A stretch of DNA of 64,000 bases from Papilionanthe hookeriana x Papilionanthe teres (GCA_022702705.1 CM040422.1:42555270-42619269), one strand, 5' to 3'. Positions 21,461 through 33,335 are shown, counted from the stretch's first letter. A program made the numbers and translations. The notes: a model not told the origin generated them from the sequence alone.

Positions 21461-22979
21461 ACTAAAACCCTAAGAACTCACTCATTTCTCAACGGATTTT
21501 CGTGTTCTTGTGCTCTATGGATTCATCTTGAAGAGATGAATACTTCTATATGGTGATCATGCATTGAAATTAAGGCATTTGAAATCGAGAATCTCCAGAA
21601 GCTCGGGATAAAGAGTTAGCTCATACCTTTGCTCAGAGAAGTGTGGCTTCAATCTGAGGGTTGTGTCACCTTCGATAGGGTCCAAGCAAGCTCCAGATGA
21701 AGTCTCCTAGTCTGGTGAATCGCCTAGGTATGATTTCAACCAAGCCCAATCACAAAGCTTGGAGTCTAGAACAGATGGGTGGCCTGGAGAGGAGGCTTTT
21801 GCTCGTGGACTCCTACCCTTGGTCTGGTGAAGGTGTAGGACCAATCAATTTAAGGATTGATCCACTGTGGAGAAGTGTCCTGGTTTTGGGTGGAATTTTG
21901 GCTGAGAAATTGGGCTATGTTGGTGGGTATTAGGGCAAATTATCACTGGGGATCAACTGCTCTAAGTATGGAGAGTGTTCTGGAGCAATTTTGGCGGGGT
22001 TTCGCAAGGTCCGGTTCGAGCACTTCTCATGGCCGAGAGGAGGTGAAGTTTAAATCAGGAGAGGGTGGAGGGCTTCCCGTGGAGTTTAAGGCTTGGGATC
22101 GCTGCTTAGGTCAAGGGAAGAACGACCATGATGGCCATCGGGCATGGGGCAGCTCGACGAAGTGGGAATTCCAAACTTTGGCTCACATGGGTTCTCTCCG
22201 CCTGGTGGTTTCCGGCGGCTGTGGTGGCTGGCCGGCCAGGGTCAAGTCACTGTTGTCATCAGGAGGGTCAGGGGTTGGCAATGGTGCAAGCAATGGAGAG
22301 TGGCCATGCGTAGAAAGCTTTATTCAAAATGGAATGGGGAAGGGGTTCTTTTAGGCTCAATTTGGTCATCCTATGGGTTTGGGTTGGGTGCACCTTTCCA
22401 AGCTCCAATTTGGGCGGAGGGAGGTCAGGTGAGTCTGCTAGATTAGCACGGAGAAGTCACTATCCAAGCATATTTAAGTTTAAACATAGTTTAGGGGAAG
22501 CATGAAAAGGTTTAATCACATTTAAGAGAATCCTTAAAGAGACTCCTCCTCTTGCCATTTATGGGATGGTCACATGTCAAACTTCTCATGGCTTTACATG
22601 GGGCTTAAGGATGGCTTCATGTCTTGTCTTTGGCTTAAGTATGGCTTAGTCAATTTCATTGGAATGGATTTTAGGAATTTTGGCATTTTGATGGGAATTT
22701 GGATAAAGCCTAATTTGGAATGATTTAATCATAGGTTTCAAACTTTAGGGAATGATTTTATCAAGTGGATGATGAGAAGGAATTGTCTTGTGGGCTTTGG
22801 ATGGATTTTTGGGCTTTTGGGTTTGGTGGAAGTGGGCTTTTTAAAAGGCTTCAATAGGTGGGCCTTTATATTTCAAAATGGACTTTTGGATGAAGAATTT
22901 TGTGAAAAAACATGCCAAATAAATCTTGGGTTTAGTTTAGGGATGTTTCATGAATGGTTTGGAATCAATTTGGTGTGAT
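21461..22979. other. Mixed-composition part of element A, no gene recognised
   Basis: Several overlapping open frames (for example 21697-21933 and 21857-22354) without known motifs. The frame MKSP .. NRLGMISTKP is also partly open in B (58586-59011, minus). Most likely non-coding LTR sequence. Confidence 0.5.
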
Positions 22980-23880
22980 TTGGAGTAGAATTGGTTTGAA
23001 TTTGGGCTTTTTTGGTAAAGGGGCCAAAGTGGGCCAAATTGGGCTAACTTGTGTCAATGTTGGGCTAGGGTTGAAATTAATGTAAAATTAATGTTGAAAA
23101 GTGCTTATGGGAGTGTTTGAAAGGGGTTTTGGCTTTGGTTGGGTTTTGATTTTGGGTTTTGGGCTTATTTGGGTTAGGTTTGGGTTTAGGTCAAAATTGG
23201 GCCTTTTAGCTTTGGGTTGAATTTGAGTGGGGTTTGGGTCCAAATTTTGGGCAAATCATGTTAGTGTTTTGTTTGTGGGGATGTTAGGGAAGGTTTAGAA
23301 AAGATTTGGGGTTAATTGGGGTTGGATTGGGTTAGTTTGGATTAGGTTTGGGTCATGGGTCCAAATTGGGCTTTAAGGTCCAAAGTGAAATTGGATTCAA
23401 ATGTCAATCAAATTGGACTTAGATTTGGTCTAGATTGGTGTTAGGGATGTTGAATTGATGTTTAGAATTGAATTGGACCAGAATTTGGGTCAATTGGCTA
23501 GGTTTGGTTTGACATTGGGTTCACTTTGGGTTAAAATGGGTCAAATTGGGGGTTTTAACAAAAGTGGGGTAAATTGACAAAATTGGTCCATGGTGTAGTT
23601 GAACAAAATGACATTGGGAATATTTGAGATTTTTTGGAATTTTCTGGGAATTTTCTGAATTTTTGGATTTTTGAGTCAAGAGGGGTATTTTGGGTATTTG
23701 GAGGGTATTGGGATGTATTTTTGGAATTTTTGATATTTTTTGCTATGGATGGTCAATTTGAGTGATGTGGAAATGTTCAAGGTTAATTTTGGGGAATTTT
23801 GGGTGGTTTGGGATTTTTGAAAAATTTGGGTAATTTCAAGGGTTTTGGGTAAGCTAGGCGGGTCCGGGGTCCCGGGGGTC
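22980..23880 (+). repeat. G-rich, C-poor tract of element A with possible quadruplex runs
   Basis: Plus strand dominated by TTGGG, TTTGGG and GGGTTTGGG words. The densest part is about 23140-23190, with several runs of three G. B carries the complementary C-rich version at 56770-57700. Confidence 0.7.
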
Positions 23881-24405
23881 AAAAATTGAAAATTTGGAAA
23901 ATTGAAGATTGGATGAATGTAAGTGGAATGAAATCATTTTGGTTGATCCATGAAGCCATATCAAGCCCACATGAGCCATGAAGGGACTCATTTGAGGCAT
24001 CCACTATGTTGTTCCTAACCCTCTTAGCCAAGGGCTTAGGGGTTAAGGACCATCCATGTGAATCACCTACATGAGTCAGGAGGTCAAGTTGGGTATGGGT
24101 GTGGTTTTAGGAGGTGTGTGAAAGTGTAGTGTATAAGTGTAGTGTGTGTGTAAGTCAGCCCTTCACAAGACCAGGCCACCCAGGGTAGTCCTAAGGCCAA
24201 AGAGTCCTATAAGAACTCATCCTTTAAACTTCCATATTTGATTTCAACCCTCTAGGTGATTACGGGTCTATTGTCAAGTTTGTGGAGTTTGCAAGGAATT
24301 AAGAAGTGGTTTGAATTTCTAAGTGGTGGGTCCCAATTCTAATCCTCTAAGATAGTCAAAGGAAAAACCTAAGGCTAGATCCTAAGTACTATAGAGAGAA
24401 GAGAA

Positions 24406-24426
24406 GACCTCATCAAAAATGAGGTC
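24406..24426. other. Terminal hairpin of element A
   Basis: GACCTCAT-CAAAA-ATGAGGTC, 8-bp stem, four bases before the right end. Conserved in B (56154-56174). Confidence 0.75.
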
Positions 24427-24430
24427 AACA

Positions 24431-24435
24431 GTAGG
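24431..24435. repeat. Element A target duplication, right copy
   Basis: GTAGG, identical to 17413-17417. Confidence 0.85.
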
Positions 24436-26023
24436 TAGGATTAAAATGATTGACAATGATGAAAGGAACAAAAAATGATTAAATTTGGAGTAAAAATTGA
24501 AAGGTGTGCAAAATTGGCCACTGGCGCCTATGCATCGGATGGTTGCCGCATAGGTGCCACAGTTAAAGTGATGATTTTTATTTAATTTTAGCATAAATTT
24601 GAAGGGGTTTTTGAATCATCCTTTGGTTTAAACTTCACTAAGTTCCCATCAGCGCCAAAATTCATTTAAAATTTGAATGGATGGATGCATTGTTGGTGGA
24701 TACATTGAATCTGGATATATTTTGAAGAGACACCAAGGCACCTTTTGGAAAATTTTAAAAAGAAGACTTGAAGATCAGAATAATGGGTTTTTGTTGGAGG
24801 GTGTGATTAGTTTTAAGTGTAAAGTTTATGTTAGAGAGTTATTGAGAGCACACCTTTCCACTTCACCACTTTTACTATCAATTGTATCTAGTTTCTATTA
24901 AGAGTAGAATAGAGATTCGGAGTCAACGGAGTTAGGGCCAACCTCTATTGTATCATGTAAAGGGAAAGCAAAGTTTCAAAGGAACTTCAAGAGTCTTGTG
25001 GAGAGGATTTTCAAAGAAGTTTTTATCTTGTTTTACATTTGGTTTTAAAGTAAGACTTGTTGTGTTTTCACTATAATTTCTCTTTTCAAATCAAGTTGTG
25101 GTTGTATTTTCTACATGAATTCTGAGTAGTTTTCTTTATTTTTTTTCCTTTTAAATGATGAAGTAATTAAATTATGGAAGGAAGTTGAAGTATAGGATTT
25201 CAATGTTGGAAGAAGTTGTGATGATGCAGTACCTTGCACTTCATTTACCTCTTGATTTAGCCAATTAAGATATTAAATTTTGTTGTGAGAACATGTAAGA
25301 GCTAATGCGATATTGTCTCAATCAACAATTGGAAAGAATTAAATGCAATTATATGGGTGAGAATTGTAATCCATATAGTTTGGTGTAAATAAATAGGAAG
25401 TTATGTTTTTAATGGGGTGAAAAGACTTTAGAGTGACAGGCTAAAGCCCTATAATTTGGTTTGATGTTTTAAATTTTGTTATGTGATGTTAGTCCCCAGG
25501 TGGAGGGAATCGAGGGAACTCTAGAGTGAGAGCTAGTATCTTCCCTGCCTAACCCATCTACATGATTTCAAAACTTCAAATTAACCAATGTTCTTTATAG
25601 AACCAAGTAAAGTAAAGAATATAGTTGCTTCTATTTGGCACAACACACTTAGATACTTCTACAATGAAACTCCACAATTATTGCTGATTCATTGAAAGAG
25701 GAAAAAGATAATTTATTCTCATTTGCTTTCACACTATTTTATAGTTGGTTAACTTTAGTTGTTTTCCTTAATTTTTATTTAGAACATATGAAAAATAAAT
25801 TTGAAAAACACTTTACAAAATCATTTTAAAAAGTAAGAAGTTATTTTTCTTATTTCTTTAAAATTTTAGATATTTTCCTGTGGGTTCGATATCTCGGGGC
25901 TTAATAAAAAAATCTTATATTACTTGATAAACGATACGTATACTTGTGCGGTATCCCATATTATAAATATTTAAAGTGTAATTTCATATCTAAATCATAA
26001 GCATAAATATTCGGACAGCACCA

Positions 26024-26050
26024 ATTTTTTGGTGCCATTGCTGGGGATCA
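26024..26050 (+). other. E3 primer binding site (tRNA-Asp type)
   Basis: TGGTGCCATTGCTGGGGATC at 26030-26049, directly after the LTR end ACCA. Differs at a few positions from the tRNA-Asp complement. The 3' LTR ends in GGGGATCA, a piece of this same sequence. Confidence 0.78.
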
Positions 26051-26145
26051 TAATTAAAATATCATTTAAAGAAAATTTCATACTATTAAGTTTTTACTTT
26101 CCATTGTTTTTGTTTGTGTGATTTATTTTATTTTGTTAATTTTGT

Positions 26146-27526
26146 ATGCATAGTTCAGGTTCTGAGGGACTTGTGCCTTACGATTCTGAATTAGAGAGAA
26201 CTATTCGAAAAATCAAAAAAATTAAAAATACAACAAAAGATAAATATATTCAAGAAATGGAAAATCAAGATCATCAAAATGTTGAAATCCATCAAGAATT
26301 TAAACCTTTAAGAGATTATGCTAATCCTACACTGGATGAATTTCATGGTAGTATTCAACACCCTGTTGTAGCTGCTAATTCATTTGAACTTTAACCTGTT
26401 ATTATCTAGATGGTATCTAATAATCAGTTTGGGGGAGCACTAACTGAAGATCCTAATTTACATCTTGTCAATTTTCTAGAATTATGTGCTACTTTTAATT
26501 ACGATGGTGTTTTAGACGATGCTATTAGACTTAGACTTTTTTCCTTTTTCACTGAGGGATAAAGCTAAGATTTGGTTAAATTTATTAACACCTGGATATA
26601 TCAGAACTTGGGGTGATTTAGCACAAAAATTCCTTGCTAAATGTTTTCCACCATCGAAAACTATGAAGCTTAGAAATGATATTAGATCTTTTTGTCAGTT
26701 TGAAGGGGAATCTATATATGAAGCATGGGAACATTTTTAAGATCTCTTAAGAAAGTGTCCACATCATTCGATATAAGATTGGTTAGTAATTCAGACCTTT
26801 TACAATGAATTAGTTGGATCTATTATTGATGCCGCTGGTGGTGGTTCATTGATGTCTAAATAATTTGCTGATGCATATGCTTTAATTAAAGAAATGGCTA
26901 CTAATAATTTTCAATGGCCTTCTGAACGGTTATATCCTAAAAAGGTAGCCAACATTCATGAAAATGATGCTTTTGCGATACTAGCAAATCAAGTTGCTGT
27001 AATTTCAAGGAAGATAAACCAATTTGGGATGAATTTTTCTCAGCCAACTTCCATGATTGAAGAAAATTTATTAGGCCAAATGGTAGATTCTCAAACTTCA
27101 TCAGAAACTGTGAATGTCATAAGTAAGCCTAATAACCCATATTCCAATTATTATAATTTAGGTTGGAAAAGCCATCCAATCTTTAATTTGAATACCAATA
27201 ATTAGGGTGGTAGTAATCAACTATGGGGGAACAATCAAGTAAACTCATTGGGCAACTGGAACAACCAAGGGAATAATAATTATAGACCAACATATCCTCC
27301 AGGTTTTAATAATACTTCATAATTTAAGGAGAAGAAGTTGTCTATTGAAGAAGTGGTGTTACTAAGGGGAAATCAATTACAAAGTCAAGGAGCTACAATC
27401 AGAAATATAGAGAGTCAATTGGGACAGACTGCCAATTCATTAAGTAATAGATCCCAAGGAACGCTTCCTAGTAATACTGATGTAAATCCAAGAGACAAGA
27501 CTAAAGAGCAAGTGCAAGCTATTTAA
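26146..27526 (+). pseudogene. E3 gag
   Basis: ATG at 26146 (MHSSGSEGLVPYDSELERTIRK). The blocks are the same as in E2 gag: PLRDYANPTLDEF (26305), FGGALTEDPNLHL (26430), LRLFSFFTEG-like with a frameshift near 26535, RTWGDLAQKFLAKCF (26605), GESIYEAWEHF (26705), NNFQWPSERL (26900), NPYSNYYNLGWKSHP (27133) and LPSNTDVNPRDK (27470). Stops near 26392, 26408, 26738, 26775 and 26862. An Asn/Gly-rich end replaces a zinc knuckle. It would form the particle core; inactive here. Confidence 0.88.
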
Positions 27527-28403
27527 TTGAGAAGTGGAAGTGAGTTTGAAGGTAGAGTTCAAAAAGAGACTGAAGTAGAGAAAGAAGAGATTGAAAAACA
27601 AAAAGAGGATGCTCCGAAAGGTTTGGAAAGACCTATTTCTCCACCTAAGGTTGATTTAGAAAAGTCACCACCTCCATTTCCTCAGAGACTTAGACATCAA
27701 AAGTTGAATAAGCAATTTTCAAAATTCTTGAAGATATTTAAGAAGCTTACAATCAATATTCCATTTGCTAAAGCCTTAGAACAAATGCCAAGCTACGTGA
27801 AATTTATGAAGGATATTCTCGAAAGAAAGAGAAAGTTTGAAGATAATGAGACTGTTGCATTTAGTGAAGAGTGTAGCGTTATAATTCAGAAAAAGCTTCC
27901 TAAAAAGCTTAAAGATCCTGGAAGTTTCACAATTCCATGTACAATTGGAGACAAATTTTTTAGAAAAGATTTATGTGATTTGGGTGCAAGCATTAACCTT
28001 ATGCCATTATCAATATTCAAAAGATTGGGATTAGGAGAAATAACCCATACTATTGTAACTCTGCAATTAGTTGATCATTCGATCACATATCCTAAAGAAG
28101 TTATAGAAGATGTTTTGGTGAAAGTAGATTATTTTATCTTTCCAGTTGATTTCATTGTGTTAGATATGGAGGAAAATAAAGATATACCCATAATTTTAGG
28201 GAGACCTTTCCTAGCCACAGGCAGAGCGATAATAGATGTGCAAAAAGGGGAATTGACAATGCGAGTTAATGATCAAACTGTTATATTGAACATTTCAAAG
28301 TCAATGAAATATCCTGCAAGAGGTAAAGATGATGAATGTTATAGGATCAATGTTATCAAATATTTGAGTGAATGTCATTTCAAGTCAACTTATGAAGAGA
28401 AAT
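27527..28403 (+). pseudogene. E3 gag C-terminus and protease, long open frame
   Basis: Open without a stop until the E4 insertion. LRSGSEFEGRVQ, then PPFPQRLRHQKL and INIPFAKALEQMPSYVKFMKDIL (about 27670-27810), EECSVIIQKKLP, LKDPGSFTIPCTIG, protease motif DLCDLGASINLMPLS (about 27968-28010), VTLQLVDHSITYP, PIILGRPFLATGRAIIDVQKGEL (about 28190-28250), and YEEK at the break. A stop at 27524-27526 separates it from the upstream gag block. E4 begins at 28404, and the same frame resumes at 39450. The protease motif is intact. Confidence 0.9.
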
Positions 28404-30060
28404 TGATGCGACGACTTTATATACTTAAAAAAGCAGGACTTTATGAATTTAGATTTATATATTTATAATGGTTTAATAAAGTCACACTTTCAACGCAAGT
28501 ATATGTATCATATCAAGTAATACAAGGCTCTAATGGAGTCCTGGTTATCGATCCCACAGGGAGGTGAATGTTTTTTAAATCAGATAATATAGCACTAAAA
28601 TCCAATACTAAATGTAACAATTGCTTAAGTGTACTACAACTAGTTAATGCAAAGTTCAATAATAAAATTACTACAATTACTTCTACGTACTAAACTCTTA
28701 ACTAGGACATGCACTAACTTACGTGATTTATAAGATACTTCTATATGAAAAAGTGTCTTTCTTCCTACATAAAGATCATGAAGTGTGGATGATGAAGAAT
28801 GTTAATTATCTGTATTGTGCCAAATAGGAGCATATTTGTCTCTTCACCCTTAAAAGAGTACCCCCTCTTCTAAGCATGTAAAGAACATTGTCATATCTTA
28901 AGTTTAGTCACTAAGTCTATGGCTAGGCTGGGAGGATACTGGCTCTCACTACAGAGCTCCCACTCACCCTTCACCCGAAGGCTAACCATAGGCTTTAGTT
29001 ACCAATCTTAAGACCAAATTGGGGATCCCATTCTGTCATCATGAAACCTCCAATTTGAATTCCATCAAAACTCAGTTCCCTATTTATTTGCACTTAATCC
29101 CCATGAACTACACAATTCATTCACGGACATTAAATGATTTCTTCATTCTTGTTGTAGAATATTCAATTATTTTGGAATTAATATTCCTCAACATGTTTTA
29201 ACAATTCAATTGGCCGGATTGAAAAGTAAATTAAGTTCTAAATGAAAGAAACATCACAACTTCATAATACTTTAAGGGCACATCAATTCCACATCATCAC
29301 ATCATCACTACTTCATGCAAGAAGAAAGGCAAGGGAAACAACTCACAATTCATGAAGAAGATATAAAAACACATGGATTTTATATGTAAAAGAAGAGTCA
29401 TACAAACCATAAAAGTAAATACAACTTATCTCTTTCTCTTCCCCAAGCAAATTCTTCAAAGTCCCCTTGATTCATTTTCTCTTCCTTGCAACACTTGATT
29501 TCTCCCTTTGGAACAAAGATGAAGAAGCATTCTCTCACTTTACTCGCTCATCTCCCCTCCTTAGAGAAAAATCTCTCTTAAAATCACAAACCATAACTCT
29601 CTCTTACTCTTTCCTCACACTCTCTACAGCAATTCTCTTCTCTTCCTCCTCTCTATTTTCGTCTTGGACACTTAATTTAATGTTAGGAACGAATTCCCCA
29701 AGAGTTTCTTCAAGCACCTCTTCAAAAATTCGCCAAAACTTTTGAATTCGAAGTGAACCGACATAGAGCGCCGGCGGCACCCAATAGTGGCACCGACGGC
29801 GCCCTATCATGCCAATAAATTTGAAATTTCTGGAATAGGACGCCGGCAGCACCCATTCTGGCGCCGGTGGCGCCAGAACTGTTTTCCTCCAAATTGCTCC
29901 ATTTTGCTCCAAATTCGTTCCTTTTTGCATCTTTTCGCTCCAATCACCTATAATCATCATACCAGCAACAAATCATGAAAAATACCTTCCTTTAAACTGC
30001 AATATCACCAAAAATAGGTAAAAACATATAGCTAAAAGAGTATATATTTATTGTGCATCA
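28404..30060 (-). repeat. E4 3' LTR, 1.66 kb
   Basis: On the minus strand it starts TGATGCACAATAAATATATA at 30060 and ends GTCGCATCA at 28404. GC palindromes at 29767-29875 (GCGCCGGCGGCACC, CACCGACGGCGCC, CGCCGGTGGCGCC). The CTCCATTAGAGCC and TTACTTGATATG phrases are near the end. Frames such as 29019-29201 recur in the 5' LTR because the LTR is duplicated, not because they code. Confidence 0.9.
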
Positions 30061-30100
30061 AAATCCCCCAAACTTAAATTATTACTTGTCCTTAAATAAT
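30061..30100 (-). other. Polypurine tract and hairpin of E4
   Basis: Minus strand: ATTATTTA-AGGA-CAAGTAAT (30100-30081), seven pairs including one G-U, then AAGTTTGGGGGATTT (30075-30061) at the LTR start. Confidence 0.85.
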
Positions 30101-30424
30101 CCTTTTACTACATAAAATATAACTCTAGGCAATGTATTTTTCAATTATAAGAGACTAAAATTTTCATCCAAAAGAATATAGTGGTTAGATTTTAAGAAAA
30201 AAATTTAGCAACTCAGGTCAACATTACATGTATAAGAATATTCAATATTTAAGTCTAAGAATTCTAGTCTTCTATTTATTTGAAGATGAACTATAATTTG
30301 TTACTTTAAGAGTACTTTAAAAGACTGTGAAAAATAAGTTCATGTAAACTTTATTAGAATGTAGGCTAGTACTTTAAATATAAATTCAGAAATGAAATCA
30401 AGCCCTCCCTTTAAAGTGATTCAA

Positions 30425-30586
30425 GTGAAGCCAATTTTTGATTAGGCATCTCCTCAAGTTTCTCCTCATAAATATTTTTCTTTTCTTTTCTTTTTCATTT
30501 TTTTTTATTTTTTTTTAATTTTTTATTTATTTATTTTTCCTGAGGATTACTATATCTTGATAGCCTTTAATGACTTTGAACTTCAC
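30425..30586 (-). other. Conserved 3' UTR stem with purine-rich loop (E4)
   Basis: Minus strand opens AGTGAAGTTC at 30587 and closes GGCTTCACTT near 30424; 7-bp stem. Contains GGCTATCAAGATATAGTAAT, an A-rich run and GAGAAACTTGAGGAGATGCC. Confidence 0.7.
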
Positions 30587-30950
30587 TCTCCACTTTATAA
30601 AGTTCAAACATAAGTCACCTCTTCACTTTATAGTTGAATACAAGCTTTATTATTCATCATAAAGTTACAATCTCTTCTTAACACACAATACTTTAAATCC
30701 CTTAACATTTCAAAAATACAGTTTTCTTTACTTTAAATAGTTGACTATAATCAAATCCTTTCATACCAAATATCTTACTTCTATAAATTTAACCTTTATC
30801 AATAAAAAAATTTGCATCCTTTCCTTCCATAATATTCAACTGAAATGAAAAGTTTTAGTTATCTTATAACGAAGTTCAACTTCCAAAAGTTATGCTAATA
30901 ATTTTTGAAAATATAATAATTGAGAAGAGAACAAATAAAAGTTTAGCATT

Positions 30951-30972
30951 TCTCTACCCTCCCCCAAACTTA
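30951..30972 (-). other. Internal polypurine tract (E4)
   Basis: Minus strand GTAAGTTTGGGGGAGGGTAG, 0.9 kb before the 3' LTR, matching E1 52599-52615. Confidence 0.65.
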
Positions 30973-31360
30973 CATTTTTCAATAAATTTGAAATGGTTGA
31001 GAGTAAAAGAAAACTAACCTTTCTGTGTTGGGATCTTGAAATCTTCATAATCTATCTGGTATTAATCAAAATTTACAGCTAGCAAGCATGAAACAATTTG
31101 TAGCAGTGATATAATAATTTAAATATTTGCATGGGTAAAGAGAAATTAACATTGAACAACTAAATATCCAACAGAACACTATAACATGAAACAAACTATC
31201 ACACTACATAACATTACAACTAACAGTTCAACTTGAAAAGTAAATGACACTACATCACACAGTACAACACAGGATTACACATTACATAAAAAGTAAGTAT
31301 CCACTACATCACATCAATACATCACAATAGACTAAAAACAACATAAATAAAACAAACAAA

Positions 31361-32501
31361 CTATCTACCAGACTCATCACCAGGATCAGCAGCAGGGTCA
31401 TCAGCTGGGTCAGAAGGTCCAGGCCTGTACGGCGTATAACTAAGATAAGTAGGAAATGTCACATCAGACTCCCTTCTCATAAATCTGATCTGAGCATCAT
31501 AATAAGCCATATCAAACTCAACTCTTCTCTGTAAAAAGTCTTCATTCACATCACTCCGGGCCTCAAATACATCCATCCTATGATGCATCCTATCCATACT
31601 ATCACTCTGCAATCTCAAGCCGCCGCATGATATCAGATAGTGTCGGGGGCTCAGAAGTAGATCGAACATCATAGCCTGTAGTAGGAATATCAGTACTCCT
31701 ACTCTCCTCTCTTGCACCCACATGAGCTTCATAAGTACGAATAATGGTCTTTGTAATCAGCCTCAAAGGTGTTGCCAGTTCCTCAGAACTACTACACTCC
31801 ACTCCAGACTGAAAACAAAGTGCATGAACCATGGTAGGATGTCCAAATCCACCAGTGGTTTCTCCTTTGGCAATAGTGTGAATGCTCTTAAAAATAATGG
31901 CTCAAATATTAATCTTCTTCATATTCTGGATACAATAATTCAACATAGCTCGTTCCCTAGTAACTTCACTGTGATGATAAGAAGGTAATAGTCTTGCGTA
32001 AATGAAATAATGCCACACTTTAGAAGCAACATTCAAATTAGAAGCAGGGAAGTTAATCATCTGTCTCTGATTCATCTTCCACTCCCCTCTTCCATCTGTC
32101 AGATACGTGATTACATTCATAAAATTCCCCTCACTAGTATTAAAATTTTCAAATTCGCAAACAAAAGGTTCCCGAATTTGATAAAATGCATTGATACGTT
32201 GTGGGGTGAACTCAACCAGTTTTCCTCGGACTAGCACATATTTGGTCTCAGACCAGAGCACGTTAGCATAAAATTCTCGTACTACTCCTAAAACAGCATT
32301 AGCAGAAAAGTAACAGAAATGCTCCCAATTTCGCTCAGAAATCAATTGTTCCACCGATCCCCCTGGATTCTCAAACGCTCGATCCTGAATACACTTCTTG
32401 TTTCGTAATTGAGAGTTGAAGCGAAACTGAGCTTTAATATTAACAAATCATTCATCGTCCTAATCAAATTTTCGCTTCCCCTTACTCAATCAAGGAGCCA
32501 T
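31361..32501 (-). pseudogene. E4 ORF3b
   Basis: Minus-strand ATG at 32501-32499 (MAP, then SKGKRKFD with three early stops), then the open N-domain 32354-31902: W-x2-FCYFSANAVLGVVREFYANV, YVLVRGKLVEFTPQRINAFYQI, LTDGRGEWKM, INFPASNLN, KVWHYFIYARLLPSYHHSEVTRERAMLNYCIQ. After a frameshift the second half runs 31832-31602 and 31732-31361: VHALCFQSGVE, LATPLRLITKTIIRTYEAH, SDIMRRLEIA, helical tail MHRMDVFEARSDVNEDFL, then FPTYLSYTPYRPG and an acidic end. About 380 codons. Paralogue of ORF3a upstream. Unknown function; conserved layout across all elements here argues that it was useful to the element. Confidence 0.83.
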
Positions 32502-32879
32502 GTGGATTTCTAAATATTGTAAAAATTTACCAATAAATCTCAAATCCATAATGTATTAACTCCAAAAATTAATCTAAACAAGTAAGAACAATTTCTACCA
32601 TATGAAATCTCACTTTTTTCTCAAAAATCTTCAAAAATATCATCCAATCAACGTGAGAGTTTCATAAGGTGGAAATCTAAAAATTTTAATTTAAAGTATT
32701 GCTCTTACCAAGAGAAGTGCAGATCCGGCTTCAGAAATCCTTGAAATCCTTTCTATTCTGAGATCTAACAAGCCCTAAAGCTTAAAATGGCGAATATGGA
32801 AGTAGGAGACGAAAGAAATGGCGGAAAAATGGGTCTCAGGTGGTTTTGTGAATTTTTAAGGATTCCATGCCTTTTTTGG

Positions 32880-32955
32880 TATTTGGGCACCGCCGGCGGC
32901 GCTATATTCAAAATATTAGCCAGGCTCTCTACATTTGGGCGCTGGCGGCGCCAAT
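32880..32955 (-). repeat. GC palindromes before E4 ORF3b
   Basis: Plus-strand reading: GGGCACCGCCGGCGGCGC and GGGCGCTGGCGGCGCC, about 380-450 bp upstream of the ORF3b start. Same style as the E4 LTR units. CCTTAAAAATTC follows on the minus strand; no canonical TATA box. Confidence 0.75.
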
Positions 32956-33335
32956 CCAAAATTCTATTGGGTTCAAAAGTTTTCGTCACAAATTCAATCT
33001 TTTCAACCTCCGCATTCCTGTTTAGCACATCAATAAGCATCTATTTCATCTCATAATACATTAAACAACATCACATCACAAACAACACATCACATCACTT
33101 TTATATATAAAATCCACGATACAACGATTACGCACATAAGTTCATCAAACTAAAAGCAAAATTCCTTAGATTCTTAGTGTTGCAAGTACACTACGATAAG
33201 CACACACTATGTCCTAAGTACACACAAGAAATCAAAGCAAAGTCTAAGCACACCTAATAAAGCAAAGCAAAACAAACAACATAGTAATCAAAGCAAACAC
33301 TTAAACATAATAAAGCAGCACATAGAATCCACTAA

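Larger units (their letters stand above)
17418..24430 (+). mobile_element. Element A: 7.0-kb non-coding TG..CA element, probably a giant solo LTR
   Basis: Begins TGTATGGC, ends GGTCAACA, flanked by a perfect 5-bp duplication GTAGG (17413-17417 and 24431-24435) inside the E3 LTR. No transposase, gag or pol similarity, no repeated termini inside, and no primer site next to a terminus, so a solo LTR with unusually long LTRs is the best reading; a large non-autonomous derivative (LARD) is the alternative. Zones: AT-rich 17418-19550; TTTAA-rich tract 19553-19700; AT-rich with degenerate subrepeats to 21240; GC-rich island 21255-21460; a mixed stretch with short open frames 21470-22440; G-rich strand-asymmetric tract 22980-23880; terminal hairpin 24406-24426. 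An inverted copy is element B. Confidence 0.82.
17318..26023 (+). repeat. E3 5' LTR, interrupted by element A
   Basis: LTR sequence 17318-17417 and 24431-26023, about 1.69 kb in total, matching 46222-47912 and solo LTR S1. It carries a GC palindrome pair at 24521-24560 (GGCGCCTATGC .. GCATAGGTGCC) and the conserved GGGTTCGATATC (25883), TTACTTGATAAACG and TATACTTGTG near the end. No canonical TATA box. Confidence 0.9.

Noticed and set aside
21697..22446. Cluster of frames with MKSP.. and others, partly open in B
   Set aside because: Frames overlap on both strands, differ in length between A and B and show no known motif; more likely LTR sequence.
23140..23210. GGGTTTA-like words suggesting an interstitial telomere repeat
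   Set aside because: Units are irregular (TTGGG, TTTTGGG, GGGTTA) and part of a wider G-rich tract, not tandem TTTAGGG.
28469..28500. TGGTTTAATAAAG considered as the E4 right LTR end
   Set aside because: No target duplication and no frame restoration; TGATGC at 28404 gives a 6-bp inverted terminal match, a 4/5 duplication and an in-frame join.
29019..29201. Frame MGIPFCHHE.., also at 38429-38611
   Set aside because: Same LTR position in both E4 LTRs, antisense to the element; duplication explains it.
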